A stretch of 64,000 nt of DNA from Arthrobacter cupressi (GCF_900099975.1 NZ_FNEI01000014.1:1-64000), one strand, 5' to 3'. Numbered from the stretch's first letter, positions 46,231 through 55,400 are shown. The notes: generated by a model from the sequence alone, not told the origin. Made by a program: numbers and translations.

Positions 46231-46249
46231 TATGCAGCGTATGCAACTA
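46231..46249 (-). promoter_or_regulatory. MarR operator upstream of marR
   Basis: On the minus strand: TAGTTGC-ATAC-GC-TGCATA. It matches the three copies at 44459-44529 in the TAGTTGC half, the 4-base spacing and the GC. Located 27 bases before the marR start codon. Confidence 0.65.
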
Positions 46250-46299
46250 ATATTCTAGGGGCAGTCGCGGCGCACATCCAGCCCGGGCAAGAGACGGGC

Positions 46300-46962
46300 C
46301 TACTGACGGTCCGGTTTGCCGTTCGGGCGATCCGCCGCTGAAGGCGCCGAGCCGCCCGTGTTGGCAGGATCCGTGCCAGCAGCGCCGGACGCCGGCCCGA
46401 CGGCTTCGGGGCGCCCGCTCTCCTTTTCTGCCTGGAGCCTGTCCTTCTCCGCCTGCCTGAGCGTCTTCATCTTCCGGCCGCGGCTGCGCCACAGCTGGAT
46501 GAAGACCACCAGAACGACGGCCGCCACGAAGCCTGCGATCGCGGCGACGAGGGAGGCCGTGCGGAAGCCCGGTGCGTCGACGTCGAGCACCCGCTCACCG
46601 GCATGCGCCCCGCCGCCGCTGCCCAGGGCGATCGAAAGTGTCAGCAGGTTCGGCGTGGAGATCGCCACGCCGAGCACCACGAGCGCGATTTTGAAAGGCC
46701 AGCCGACCTTCCTGTTCAGGCCGATCAACGCCACGAGGGTGGCGGCGAAGGTAAAGACAAAACCGTAGAACATGCCTGCCAGGATCCCGGCGGAAATGCT
46801 CCCGTTGACCTGCTGCCCGATGGTCTGGGACCACCAGCGGGGGAGGAAGGCGGCGAGGGCGAAGTACGAGATGACGGCAAAGACCAACGCGACAAGGATC
46901 AGGATGATCTTGGCGCCCCAGTTGCCTTTTTTCCTGGCGGGTACCGGCGCTTGTTCTGTCAT
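46300..46962 (-). CDS. Four-helix membrane protein of unknown function
   Basis: 220 residues. Hydrophobic helices at about 18-40, 55-80, 86-108 and 132-155; then a charged, possibly coiled tail (RGRKMKTLRQAEKDRLQAEK) and a Gly/Ala/Pro-rich end. A small GGG-A extracytoplasmic loop is near 110-130. Nothing identifies a substrate. The ATG at 46962 is used; another ATG four codons upstream is possible and neither has a strong ribosome binding site. Reverse strand, 24 bases after the glycosylase gene, so probably co-transcribed with it. Confidence 0.72.
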   Translation of the reverse strand: MTEQAPVPARKKGNWGAKIILILVALVFAVISYFALAAFLPRWWSQTIGQQVNGSISAGILAGMFYGFVFTFAATLVALIGLNRKVGWPFKIALVVLGVAISTPNLLTLSIALGSGGGAHAGERVLDVDAPGFRTASLVAAIAGFVAAVVLVVFIQLWRSRGRKMKTLRQAEKDRLQAEKESGRPEAVGPASGAAGTDPANTGGSAPSAADRPNGKPDRQ

Positions 46963-46985
46963 GGCACCCATCATGGCAGAGGCAA

Positions 46986-47933
46986 TCAGTCCCCGGCCGG
47001 TTCCTTCTCCGCGCCGCCGCGTGCCGGAGGCCGCTTGAGGACCTCTCCGCCGCTCTGGCAGCCCGGGCAGTATTGGAAGGACGTCCCCACGTATGCCAGC
47101 TCCTGGACGGTGCTGCCGCAGACCGGGCAGATCCCGCCCGTGCGTCCGTGCACCGCCATCGAGGCCTTCTTGGCGGCCTTGAGCTTGTCCGGGGCCAGCC
47201 CGGACAGGGCTGTGGTGGCGTCGCCCAGGACCTGGCGCATGGCCGTGTAGAGCCTGCCCACGGAGTCCGGGTCGAGGGAAGCGCCCGGGGTCAGCGGGGA
47301 CAGCTTCGCCGCATGCAGGATTTCGTCGCTGTAGCCGTTGCCGATGCCGGCGATCCGCTTCTGGTCCCTGATGATGTCCTTGATTCGCTGCCGGGACGCG
47401 AACAGATGGGTGAACTCCTCGAGCGTGAAAGCGGGGTCCAGCGCCTCCGGGCCGAGCTCCGCCACACCGGACACCTCCTGCGGATCGTGCACGAGGTGGA
47501 CCGCAAGTCCTTTCCACTGCCCGGTGTCCGTGAGCTCCACCTCGAAGTCCGTGCCGTGGTTGGTGAAGCCGAAACGGGCGGCGATGTAGCCGGGACCGGC
47601 CTTGCTCCCGGGCTCCGGTTCCGGGGCGTCCTTGGTCCCGGGAAGCTTCCCGGACAAACGCAGCCAGCCGTCCTTGGCAAAGCTGACCACGATACTCAAC
47701 GCGCCGCCGTCGTCCGCGTACTTGGCCGAATCGGTGGCCGCGGATGTCTGGAACAGCAGGAACTTGCCACGCCGATGCACCCGCCTGACGGTCCTGCCGG
47801 TCAGGCTTTCCGGATCGAATTCCTTGCTCTTCAGCGCGAAGCGCGCGGGGAACTGAAGGCTCACCACGGTGGCGCCCGCAAGGCGCTCATCGAGGTACGC
47901 GGCGAGGGCCGTGAGTTCTGGAAGTTCAGGCAT
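46986..47933 (-). CDS. Fpg/Nei family DNA glycosylase
   Basis: 315 residues. The mature N-terminus after Met is PELPEL, giving the catalytic Pro2 and Glu3. The helix-two-turn-helix AGIGNGYSDEILHAAKLSP and a C-terminal zinc finger (CPVCGSTV ... YCPGC) complete the family. It removes oxidised bases by a Schiff-base mechanism. The extended middle (residues 85-130) distinguishes it from the standard 270-residue MutM; it may be a Nei2-like member. The ATG at 47933 is fixed by the need for Pro at position 2, with GGAGGAGC upstream. Confidence 0.92.
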   Translation of the reverse strand: MPELPELTALAAYLDERLAGATVVSLQFPARFALKSKEFDPESLTGRTVRRVHRRGKFLLFQTSAATDSAKYADDGGALSIVVSFAKDGWLRLSGKLPGTKDAPEPEPGSKAGPGYIAARFGFTNHGTDFEVELTDTGQWKGLAVHLVHDPQEVSGVAELGPEALDPAFTLEEFTHLFASRQRIKDIIRDQKRIAGIGNGYSDEILHAAKLSPLTPGASLDPDSVGRLYTAMRQVLGDATTALSGLAPDKLKAAKKASMAVHGRTGGICPVCGSTVQELAYVGTSFQYCPGCQSGGEVLKRPPARGGAEKEPAGD

Positions 47934-48095
47934 GGCGATGCTCCTCCAAGGGGAAGCTGCGGGCGGGGCGGATCCTCTTGCGCCCATGATTCCAGAGACC
48001 CATGGGGAGGCGGGAGGAATGTGCCTATACTTTCAGCGGCGGCTGGAAGTCAGCTCCGCCGTCGTGGTCCTCAACATTCAGATGAAAGGCGACCG
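47934..48095 (+). promoter_or_regulatory. Divergent spacer with probable gcvH promoter
   Basis: TATACT at 48026-48031 is a good -10 hexamer; the -35 is weak. AAAGG at 48085-48089 is the ribosome binding site for the ATG at 48096. No glycine-riboswitch-like tandem structure was recognised. Confidence 0.4.
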
Positions 48096-48482
48096 ATGAG
48101 CAACATTCCTGCCGACCTCTCCTACACCGCCGAGCACGAATGGGTGGCTGCCCCCAACGCCGACGGCGTTGTCCGCATCGGAATCACCGATTTCGCGCAG
48201 GACGCCCTGGGCGACGTCGTCTACGTCCAGATGCCCGAGCCCGGCACCACCATCACCGGCAATGAAGTGGTGGGCGAGGTTGAGTCCACCAAGAGCGTCA
48301 GCGATATCTACGCCCCGGTGAGCGGCGAAGTCATCGCACGCAATGACGCCCTGGACAGCGATCCGGCACTCATCAACTCCGATCCGTACGGTGACGGCTG
48401 GCTCCTGGAGATCAAGCTGGCCGAAGCCGACGCCGTAGATTCCCTGCTCAGTGCATCCGAGTACGAACAGCAGGTAGGCTAA
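48096..48482 (+). CDS. gcvH: Glycine cleavage system H protein
   Basis: 128 residues, lipoyl carrier of the glycine cleavage complex. The lipoylation site is Lys66 in VVGEVESTKSVSDIYAP. The N-terminal YTAEHEWVA and GITDFAQDALGDVVYV are typical. gcvP and gcvT are not adjacent. In M. tuberculosis gcvH also precedes garA, and that order is kept here. A stem-loop follows the stop codon. Confidence 0.96.
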   Translation: MSNIPADLSYTAEHEWVAAPNADGVVRIGITDFAQDALGDVVYVQMPEPGTTITGNEVVGEVESTKSVSDIYAPVSGEVIARNDALDSDPALINSDPYGDGWLLEIKLAEADAVDSLLSASEYEQQVG

Positions 48483-48489
48483 AAACATC

Positions 48490-48536
48490 TGGTCCGACAC
48501 GCCGGTTCTCCCGCAAGGGTGAACCGGCGGACCAGC
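48490..48536 (+). terminator. Stem-loop between gcvH and garA
   Basis: Two nested perfect arms, CTGGTCCG / CGGACCAG (48490-48497 with 48529-48536) and CCGGTTC / GAACCGG (48503-48509 with 48522-48528). No T-tract follows, so it may be an attenuating or stabilising structure between the genes rather than a full stop. Confidence 0.55.
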
Positions 48537-48613
48537 AACCCGTTTGGCCCGGCGGAACCGGGCAGAAGCGAACCGGTGTCTGTTGGGGGCGCCGGCGGAT
48601 GAGGAGGATTTCC

Positions 48614-49090
48614 ATGGTTGGCGGCGAACAGAACCCGGTCCCGGGCCGGTCCGAAGGACTGGATCAGCCGGCGTCGGAGACCACCTCGATCCAGCTCACC
48701 CCCATCAGCAGCGAACCCGGCATCACCCCCCGGCTCCTTGCCGAAGAGCGTGCGGCCGTGGACGCCCTGCCTCCCGGATCCGCGCTCCTGATCGCCCACA
48801 GCGGCCCGAACGCCGGCGCGCGTTTCCTGCTCGATTCGGACAGCACGACGGCGGGCCGTCACCCGGATGCCGACATCTTCCTGGACGACGTCACGGTTTC
48901 GCGCAAGCACGTCGAGTTCCACCGCACCCCCACGGGGTTCGAAGTGGTGGACACCGGCAGCCTCAACGGCACCTACGTCAACCACGACCGGGTGGACAGC
49001 GTGCAGCTGAAGAACGGCAGTGAAGTCCAGATCGGCAAGTTCCGACTCACCTTCTACCTGAGCCCTGCGCGCGCTGCAGGCCGGGCCTGA
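48614..49090 (+). CDS. garA: FHA-domain regulator of the GarA/OdhI type
   Basis: 158 residues. A flexible head carries ETTSI (residues 22-26), the motif phosphorylated by PknB/PknG-type kinases in GarA and OdhI. The FHA domain (about 60-150) has TAGRHPDADIFLDDVTVSRK, HVEF and TGSLNGTYVN, the phosphothreonine-binding loops. The known role is to inhibit 2-oxoglutarate dehydrogenase and, in mycobacteria, glutamate dehydrogenase when unphosphorylated. Start 48614 follows GAGGAGG by 6 bases. Next to the gcvH and MerR genes in the conserved order. Confidence 0.93.
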   Translation: MVGGEQNPVPGRSEGLDQPASETTSIQLTPISSEPGITPRLLAEERAAVDALPPGSALLIAHSGPNAGARFLLDSDSTTAGRHPDADIFLDDVTVSRKHVEFHRTPTGFEVVDTGSLNGTYVNHDRVDSVQLKNGSEVQIGKFRLTFYLSPARAAGRA

Positions 49091-49107
49091 ATCCGGAGTA
49101 CCTGCCT

Positions 49108-49830
49108 GTGGCACTTGCCCAGCCGGAACGGCGCGGACCCCAGGTCCTGAACATCGGCGAAGTCCTCGCCCAGTTGAGTGACGACTTTCCCGCGATGACG
49201 GCTTCCAAGATCCGCTTCCTTGAAGAGAAGGGGCTGATCAACCCCAAGCGGACCCCTGCGGGGTACCGCCAGTACGCCGAAAGCGATGTGGAGCGGCTTC
49301 GCTTCGTCCTGGCGCTGCAACGCGACCAGTACCTGCCGCTGAAGGTTATCAAGGACTACCTCGACGCGATCGACCGTGGCGAACGCCCGGAGAACCTGCC
49401 GCCGGGAGTGACGGTGTCCCCGCGGATCGTTTCCGACGAGCTTGCGGCTGAGCTGCACGGACGCGCCCGGGCGCTTAGCGAGGAACAGTTGCGCACCGAA
49501 TCGGGCGCCAGCGTACCGCTCCTGCAGTCGCTGCTGGACTTCGGGCTCATCAGCCACGTCAACGGGAAGTTCGACGAGCACTCCCTCCAGGTGGCCCGCG
49601 CCTGCGTGCAGCTTGAAAGCCACGGGCTGGAGCCGCGCCACCTGCGCCCGTTCCAGGCGGCCGCCGATCGCGAGTTCGGCCTGGTGGAGCGCGCGGTGGC
49701 GCCGTTGCTGTCCCGCAAGGATGCGGCCTCCCAGTCCCGGGCGGCGGAAGCGGCCCGGGAAATCAGCGAACTTTGCCTCACCCTGCATCGTGCCCTGGTG
49801 CAGGACCGGATCTCACGCATGGAATCCTGA
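49108..49830 (+). CDS. ftsR: MerR-family regulator (FtsR/Rv1828-like)
   Basis: 240 residues. The N-terminal MerR helix-turn-helix has LNIGEVLAQLSDDFPAMTAS, KIRFLEEKGLINPKRTPAGY and RQYAESDVERLRFVLALQRD. The C-terminal half (SGASVPLLQSLLDFGLI) is a second winged helix typical of Rv1828. The C. glutamicum homologue FtsR activates ftsZ; this function is inferred from synteny (garA before, DUF151 after). GTG start with GGAG 10 bases upstream. The stop overlaps the next start (TGATG). Confidence 0.85.
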   Translation: MALAQPERRGPQVLNIGEVLAQLSDDFPAMTASKIRFLEEKGLINPKRTPAGYRQYAESDVERLRFVLALQRDQYLPLKVIKDYLDAIDRGERPENLPPGVTVSPRIVSDELAAELHGRARALSEEQLRTESGASVPLLQSLLDFGLISHVNGKFDEHSLQVARACVQLESHGLEPRHLRPFQAAADREFGLVERAVAPLLSRKDAASQSRAAEAAREISELCLTLHRALVQDRISRMES

Positions 49831-50333
49831 TGATTGAGGTCGAGATCGTCGGAGTGCGGATCGAGCTCCCCTCCAACCAGCCGCTGGTCCTCCTCAAGGA
49901 GATGCAGGGGGAGCGGCATGTGCCCATCTGGATCGGCACGCCCGAGGCCAGCGCCATTGCCCTGGCACAGCAGGGCGTCGTGCCGCCGCGGCCCATGACG
50001 CACGATCTGCTCGTTGACGTCGTCGAGGCCCTTGGCCATGCGATCGTCAGCGTGAACATCGTGGCCGTGGAGGACAACATCTTCTACGGCCAGCTCCAGT
50101 TCGACGACGGCACCACCGTCAGCTCGCGGGCGTCGGACGCGCTGGCCCTGGCCCTCCGTGCCAAGTGCCGAATCTGGTGCGCCGACGCCGTCATGGAGGA
50201 AGCAGGCGTCCGGATCACCGAGCATGACGAAGGCGAAGAGGCCGAGCCGGGACCCAGCGTGGATGAGGAACGTGAGATGCGCCGTTTCCGGGAGTTCCTG
50301 GACGACGTGGAGCCCGAGGATTTCGAAGGCTGA
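49830..50333 (+). CDS. DUF151/bifunctional nuclease family protein
   Basis: 167 residues. The bifunctional-nuclease-like domain is recognised by RHVPIWIGTPEASAIALAQQ, RPMTHDLLVDVVEALG and SSRASDALALALRAKC. The tail is acidic. Plant BFN relatives show RNase/DNase activity, but bacterial members are of uncertain role. It overlaps ftsR by one base (ATG in TGATG), so translation is coupled. Position equals Rv1829. Confidence 0.9.
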   Translation: MIEVEIVGVRIELPSNQPLVLLKEMQGERHVPIWIGTPEASAIALAQQGVVPPRPMTHDLLVDVVEALGHAIVSVNIVAVEDNIFYGQLQFDDGTTVSSRASDALALALRAKCRIWCADAVMEEAGVRITEHDEGEEAEPGPSVDEEREMRRFREFLDDVEPEDFEG

Positions 50334-50572
50334 CAGTCTCTTAACGTTAAAGTCGAAGGTGAAACTTTCGACACGGCGCGAAAATGCTCCGAGCGTCTTT
50401 GACCTTGGGCCTCCACCCGCCTAACGTCGGAGGTATCAAGTTCCCGTTGCATGCACGGCCCGCGCAGGTCACACTGGAGAGTGCGGACGCGTTTGAAATT
50501 ACACGATTGACGTTCCAGTCGTGTGGCCGTGCACGCGCCATCCCCAGGGGAACTTCGGACAAGGAGGGTCAC
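50334..50572 (+). promoter_or_regulatory. Regulatory spacer upstream of the second MerR gene
   Basis: This 239-base stretch has the perfect palindrome TTAACGTTAA (50341-50350), an inverted repeat GTCGAAG/CTTTCGAC (50353-50373) and a CCTCC...GGAGG dyad around 50411-50436. TTTGACCTTG at about 50399-50408 resembles the GTCAAGG boxes of the parA leader in reverse. AAGGAGGG (50561-50568) is the ribosome binding site. Confidence 0.45.
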
Positions 50573-51166
50573 GTGAGTCCCAAAGGCGAAGCAGGCGAGC
50601 TGAAGCAGGCCTCGATTGGTGTTGCTGCGCCCGCTAGCGGTGCCCAGGGTCTGCTCTTCACCGAGGACCTGCCGGTCCTTGACGAAGACGCCGGCTATCG
50701 TGGCCCCACCGCATGCAAAGCTGCGGGGATCACCTACCGCCAGCTCGACTACTGGGCCCGCACCGGCCTGGTCGAACCCGCCGTGCGCGGCGCCGCCGGC
50801 TCCGGTTCCCAGCGGCTCTACGGCTTCCGCGACATCCTGGTCCTGAAGGTCGTCAAGCGCCTCCTGGACACCGGCGTTTCCCTCCAGCAGATCCGCGCCG
50901 CCGTCGAACACCTGCGGGAGCGCGGCGTTGAAGACCTCGCGCAGATTACCCTGATGAGCGACGGCGCGAGCGTCTACGAATGCACCTCCGCCGACGAGGT
51001 GATTGACCTCGTCCAGGGCGGACAGGGTGTCTTCGGCATCGCCGTCGGACGCGTCTGGCGCGAAGTGGAAGGCAGCCTCGCCGAACTGCCCAGCGAACAC
51101 GCAGCCGAACAGACCTTCCCCGACGACGAACTCAGCAAGCGCCGCTCGGCCCGCCGTACCGGCTAG
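50573..51166 (+). CDS. MerR-family regulator (Rv1830-like)
   Basis: 197 residues from GTG 50573. The helix-turn-helix starts at residue 45: GPTACKAAGITYRQLDYWAR, TGLVEP, then SGSQRLYGFRDILVLKVVKR and LLDTGVSLQQIRAAVEHLRE. The C-terminal part is short and unlike drug-binding MerR proteins. Its mycobacterial counterpart lies at the same place in the gcvH-garA cluster. The target is unknown; the palindromes in its leader suggest autoregulation. A strong terminator follows. Confidence 0.88.
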   Translation: MSPKGEAGELKQASIGVAAPASGAQGLLFTEDLPVLDEDAGYRGPTACKAAGITYRQLDYWARTGLVEPAVRGAAGSGSQRLYGFRDILVLKVVKRLLDTGVSLQQIRAAVEHLRERGVEDLAQITLMSDGASVYECTSADEVIDLVQGGQGVFGIAVGRVWREVEGSLAELPSEHAAEQTFPDDELSKRRSARRTG

Positions 51167-51183
51167 TCCGAACCGCAGCCGAC

Positions 51184-51224
51184 ACAAGGAAAGCCGCCTT
51201 CCACCGGAAGGCGGCTTTCCTTGT
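51184..51224. terminator. Bidirectional terminator after the MerR gene
   Basis: A 19-bp perfect stem (51184-51202 with 51206-51224) and 3-base loop. The arms end in AAGG/CCTT, giving a short T-run on each strand. It separates the merR gene from the convergent ParA-like gene. Confidence 0.93.
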
Positions 51225-51245
51225 TGGTCAAGAAGAAGCCACGCG

Positions 51246-52124
51246 TTAGCGGCGGCGGCTGCGCAGTTCGATTGAGCCAGGCAGGCCGTTCGAGGCGGGT
51301 GAGCCGTTGGAGGCCAGCAGGTTTTCCAGCAGCGTGTCGAACAGCTTCGCGGTGACCTTGGCCGAATCGCCCGGCCAGTGGTGCACGGCGTGCGCGGCGC
51401 CCTGGATCTGCTGCCAGTTCGCCTGCTCGGGAATGTGCGGGGTCAGCAGCAGCTCGCCGAACATCGATTCCATTTCGGCGAGGCGGAAGCCGTGCTCCGA
51501 GGACCCGCTGCGCACCCTGTTGGCCACGATTCCCGCCGGAGCAAGCTGCGGGGCGAACTCCTTGCGGAAGAGCTGGATGGCGCGCATGGTCCGTTCCGTG
51601 CCGGCGACCGAGAAGAGGCCGGGTTCGGCCACCAGCACCACGCGGTTGCTCGCGTTCCACGCCATGCGGGTGAGGCCGTTCAGCGAGGGCGGGCAGTCCA
51701 CCAGGACCAGTTCATAAGAACCGGCGCCGGCAAGCACCGAGGCGAGGCGGCGGAGGTCGCGCCGTCCGAGGTCGGGGCGGTCGTAGATGCCCGTGAACGC
51801 GGAGCCGACGGCGACATCCAGAACGGCGTGGCCGTTGCCGGCGGCGGGGGAACCTGCCGGGGCCGTGCCCTCGGGGATCTGGCCGATCCAGCCGCTCGCC
51901 GCCACGTTCTCGCCCAGGCGCGCCTTGCGGGGGTTCTTGAGCATCCGGCCGATGTCCAGCTGTTCCGCAGGCTGGACGCCCAGTGCGGTGGTTGCGTCCG
52001 CGTGGGGATCAAGGTCCACAACCAGGGTGGGGATGCCGGCAGCCAGCGCCGCCGATGCCAGTCCCGTGGTCACGGATGTCTTGCCCACGCCGCCCTTGAG
52101 GCTGCTGATGCTGACTACTTGCAC
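51246..52124 (-). CDS. Orphan ParA/MinD-like ATPase
   Basis: 292 residues from GTG 52124. Deviant Walker A SLKGGVGKTSVTTG at the N-terminus, LVVDLDPHADATTALG and Walker B LVLVDCPPSLNGLTRMAW. The C-terminal end is a Ser/Asn/Gly/Arg-rich tail. No parB or cargo gene is adjacent. A TTG at 52136 is an alternative start. It is distinct from the scpAB-linked ParA at 25963 (different N-terminus and motif context). Possible roles include positioning of polar or division complexes; this is inference. Confidence 0.8.
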   Translation of the reverse strand: MQVVSISSLKGGVGKTSVTTGLASAALAAGIPTLVVDLDPHADATTALGVQPAEQLDIGRMLKNPRKARLGENVAASGWIGQIPEGTAPAGSPAAGNGHAVLDVAVGSAFTGIYDRPDLGRRDLRRLASVLAGAGSYELVLVDCPPSLNGLTRMAWNASNRVVLVAEPGLFSVAGTERTMRAIQLFRKEFAPQLAPAGIVANRVRSGSSEHGFRLAEMESMFGELLLTPHIPEQANWQQIQGAAHAVHHWPGDSAKVTAKLFDTLLENLLASNGSPASNGLPGSIELRSRRR

Positions 52125-52451
52125 TTGAAAACCCAAAACCTAACGCCGGTTGCCGTGTAGCTGTGGTGAGTGTCCCGGACCCGCCGGAACGGGGACCTGG
52201 CTGACGCCCCAGAACATTCTATGTGGACCGGCCGGGGATTCACGGTTTCACCGTTCCGGACGCCCGCCGCGGCCTTCCAACAGCCACCCGTCAGCACAGT
52301 TCAATAGCACGCAGGAGCGTGTTGCGAGTGAAGGTGAACTTCACGTGACGGAAGCCATTGTGACGGTTGACACAAAGATTTGTGTTTGTCCGGGCCGTTC
52401 TTACACACTGTGACCACCGACCGGTTACACCCGCAATGATGCAGGAGAAGT
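52125..52451. promoter_or_regulatory. pyc upstream region with several dyads
   Basis: The 327-base divergent spacer has no gene. Dyads: GTGAAG-N5-CTTCAC (52328-52344), ACACAAA-GA-TTTGTGT (52370-52385) overlapping a TTGACA -35-like hexamer (52367-52372), and TGTGACC...GGTTACA at about 52409-52429. CAGGAGAAGT is the pyc ribosome binding site. The left half (52150-52320) shows nothing notable. Confidence 0.5.
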
Positions 52452-55400
52452 ATGTTTTCCAAAATTCTGGTGGCCAATCGCGGCGAAATCGCGATCCGTG
52501 CCTTTCGCGCCGGCTATGAGCTCGGCGCCAAGACTGTAGCGGTTTTCCCCCATGAGGATCGTAATTCGATTCACAGGCAGAAAGCCGACGAGGCCTACCT
52601 GATCGGACAGGAAGGCCACCCTGTCCGTGCTTACCTGGACGTTGCGGAGGTCGTCAGGGTCGCCAAGGAGGCCGGGGCAGACGCGATCTACCCGGGCTAC
52701 GGCTTCCTGTCCGAGAACCCGGACCTCGCCCGCGCCGCCAAGGCAGAGGGCATCACCTTCGTGGGCCCGCCCGCCGAGGTCCTGGAGCTCGCCGGCAACA
52801 AGGTGGCCGCGCTCGAGGCTGCCCGTAAGGCCGGCGTTCCGGTCCTTAAGTCCAGCGCGCCGTCCCGCGACATCGACGAGCTGATCGCCGCCGCGGACGA
52901 GATCGGCTTCCCGATCTTCGCCAAGGCCGTTGCCGGCGGCGGTGGCCGCGGCATGCGCCGCGTCGAGACCCGCGAGGCACTCCCCGAGGCCCTGCAGTCC
53001 GCCATGCGCGAGGCCGACGCCGCGTTCGGTGACCCCACGATGTTCCTGGAGCAGGCCGTGCTGCGCCCGCGCCACATCGAGGTCCAGATCCTCGCCGACG
53101 CCGAGGGCAACGTCATGCACCTCTTCGAGCGTGACTGTTCGCTGCAACGCCGCCACCAGAAGGTCATCGAGATCGCCCCGGCCCCGCAGCTGGACGACTC
53201 CATCCGCCAGGCGCTGTACCGCGACGCCGTCGCCTTCGCCAAGGCCCTGAACTACGTCAACGCGGGTACCGTGGAATTCCTCGTGGACACCGCCGGCGAG
53301 CGTGCCGGCCAGCACGTCTTCATCGAGATGAACCCGCGCATCCAGGTGGAGCACACGGTCACCGAGGAAATCACCGACGTGGACCTCGTGCAGGCCCAGA
53401 TGCGCATCGCCGCCGGCGAGACCCTGGCCGATCTCGGTCTCAGCCAGGAAAGCGTCTCCATCAAGGGTGCCGCCCTCCAGTGCCGCATCACCACCGAAGA
53501 CCCGGCCAACGGCTTCCGTCCCGACGTCGGAAAGATCACCGGTTACCGTTCGGCCGGCGGAGCCGGTGTACGGCTCGACGGCGGCACCGTCTACTCGGGT
53601 GCCGAGATCAGCCCGCACTTCGACTCCATGCTGGTCAAGCTCACCTGCCGCGGCCGCGACTACCCGGCCGCGGTCAAGCGCGCCCGCCGTGCCCTGGCCG
53701 AGTTCCGCATCCGCGGCGTCTCGACGAACATCCCGTTCCTGCAGGCTGTGCTCGACGACGAGGACTTCGTGGCCGGAAACGTCGCCACCTCCTTCATCGA
53801 CGAACGTCCCGAACTGCTCAAGGCCCGGGTCTCCGCCGACCGCGGCACCAAGCTCCTGACCTGGCTTGCCGACGTCACTGTCAACAAGCCCAACGGCGAG
53901 CTCACGGTCCACTCGGACCCCACCGCCAAGCTGCCTTCCGTGGAGGGCAAGGCCATCCCGGCAGGCTCCCGGCAGAAGCTGCTGGAACTGGGCCCCGAAG
54001 GGTTTGCCAAGGCGCTGCGCGAGCAGGACGCCGTCGCGGTCACCGACACCACGTTCCGTGACGCACACCAGTCCCTGCTGGCCACCCGCGTCCGTACCCG
54101 CGACCTCGTGGCAGCCGCCCCTGCCGTTGCCGCGCTGACCCCGCAGCTTCTGTCGGTCGAGGCGTGGGGCGGTGCGACCTACGACGTCGCGCTCCGCTTC
54201 CTTGGCGAAGACCCGTGGGACCGCCTGGCGGCCCTGCGCAAGGCACTGCCCAACGTCTGCCTCCAGATGCTGCTCCGCGGGCGCAACACGGTCGGCTACA
54301 CCCCCTACCCGGAGGAAGTCACCGAGGCGTTCGTCAACGAGGCTGCAGCCACGGGCATCGACATCTTCCGGATCTTCGACGCCCTGAACGACGTGAACCA
54401 GATGGCCCCGGCCATCCGCGCCGTCCGTGCCACCGGCACCGCCGTCGCAGAGGTCGCCCTCTGCTACACCAGCGACATGCTGGACCCGGAGGAGAAGCTC
54501 TACACCCTCGACTACTACCTGGAGCTGGCGCAGCGCATCGTCGACGCCGGAGCGCACATCCTCGCCATCAAGGACATGGCAGGCCTGCTGCGCCCCGCCG
54601 CGGCCGCCAAGCTGGTCTCTGCCTTGCGTGAGCGCTTCGACCTGCCGGTGCACCTGCACACCCACGACACCGCGGGCGGCCAGCTGGCCACGCTGCTGGC
54701 CGCCGTGGACGCAGGGGTCGACGCCGTGGACTCCGCCTCCGCCTCGCTCGCCGGAACCACCAGCCAGCCCTCCGCCTCCGCGCTCGTGGCCGCCCTGGCC
54801 CACACGCCGCGGGACACCGGCCTGGACCTGGCAGCCGTCAGCGCCATGGAACCCTACTGGGAGGCCGTGCGCCGGGTCTACGCACCGTTCGAGTCCGGGC
54901 TTCCGGGCCCCACCGGCCGTGTCTACCGGCACGAGATCCCGGGCGGCCAGCTGTCCAACCTGCGCCAGCAGGCCATCGCCCTGGGCCTCGGCGAGCATTT
55001 CGAAGCCATCGAGGACATGTACACGGCAGCGGACCGGATCCTCGGCCGCCTGGTCAAGGTCACGCCGTCCTCGAAGGTGGTGGGCGATCTCGCCCTCCAC
55101 CTGGTGGGCCTGAATGCAGACCCCGCGGACTTCAACGAGAACCCGCAGAACTACGACATCCCGGATTCGGTCATCGGCTTCCTGTCCGGCGAACTGGGCG
55201 ATCCTCCCGGAGGCTGGCCGGAGCCGTTCCGGACCAAGGCTCTGCAGGGCCGCAGCATCAAGGTGCGGGACGTGGAACTGAGCGCAGAAGACAGCGCCGC
55301 GCTCAAGTCCGACTCCGCCACCCGCCGGCAGACCTTGAACCGCCTGCTCTTCGCCGGTCCCACCAAGGACTACCTGAAGAGCGTCGAAAGCTATGGCAAC

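Noticed and set aside
47934..48095. Glycine riboswitch before gcvH
   Set aside because: The spacer is short, and no tandem aptamer-like stems or conserved glycine-riboswitch core could be recognised.
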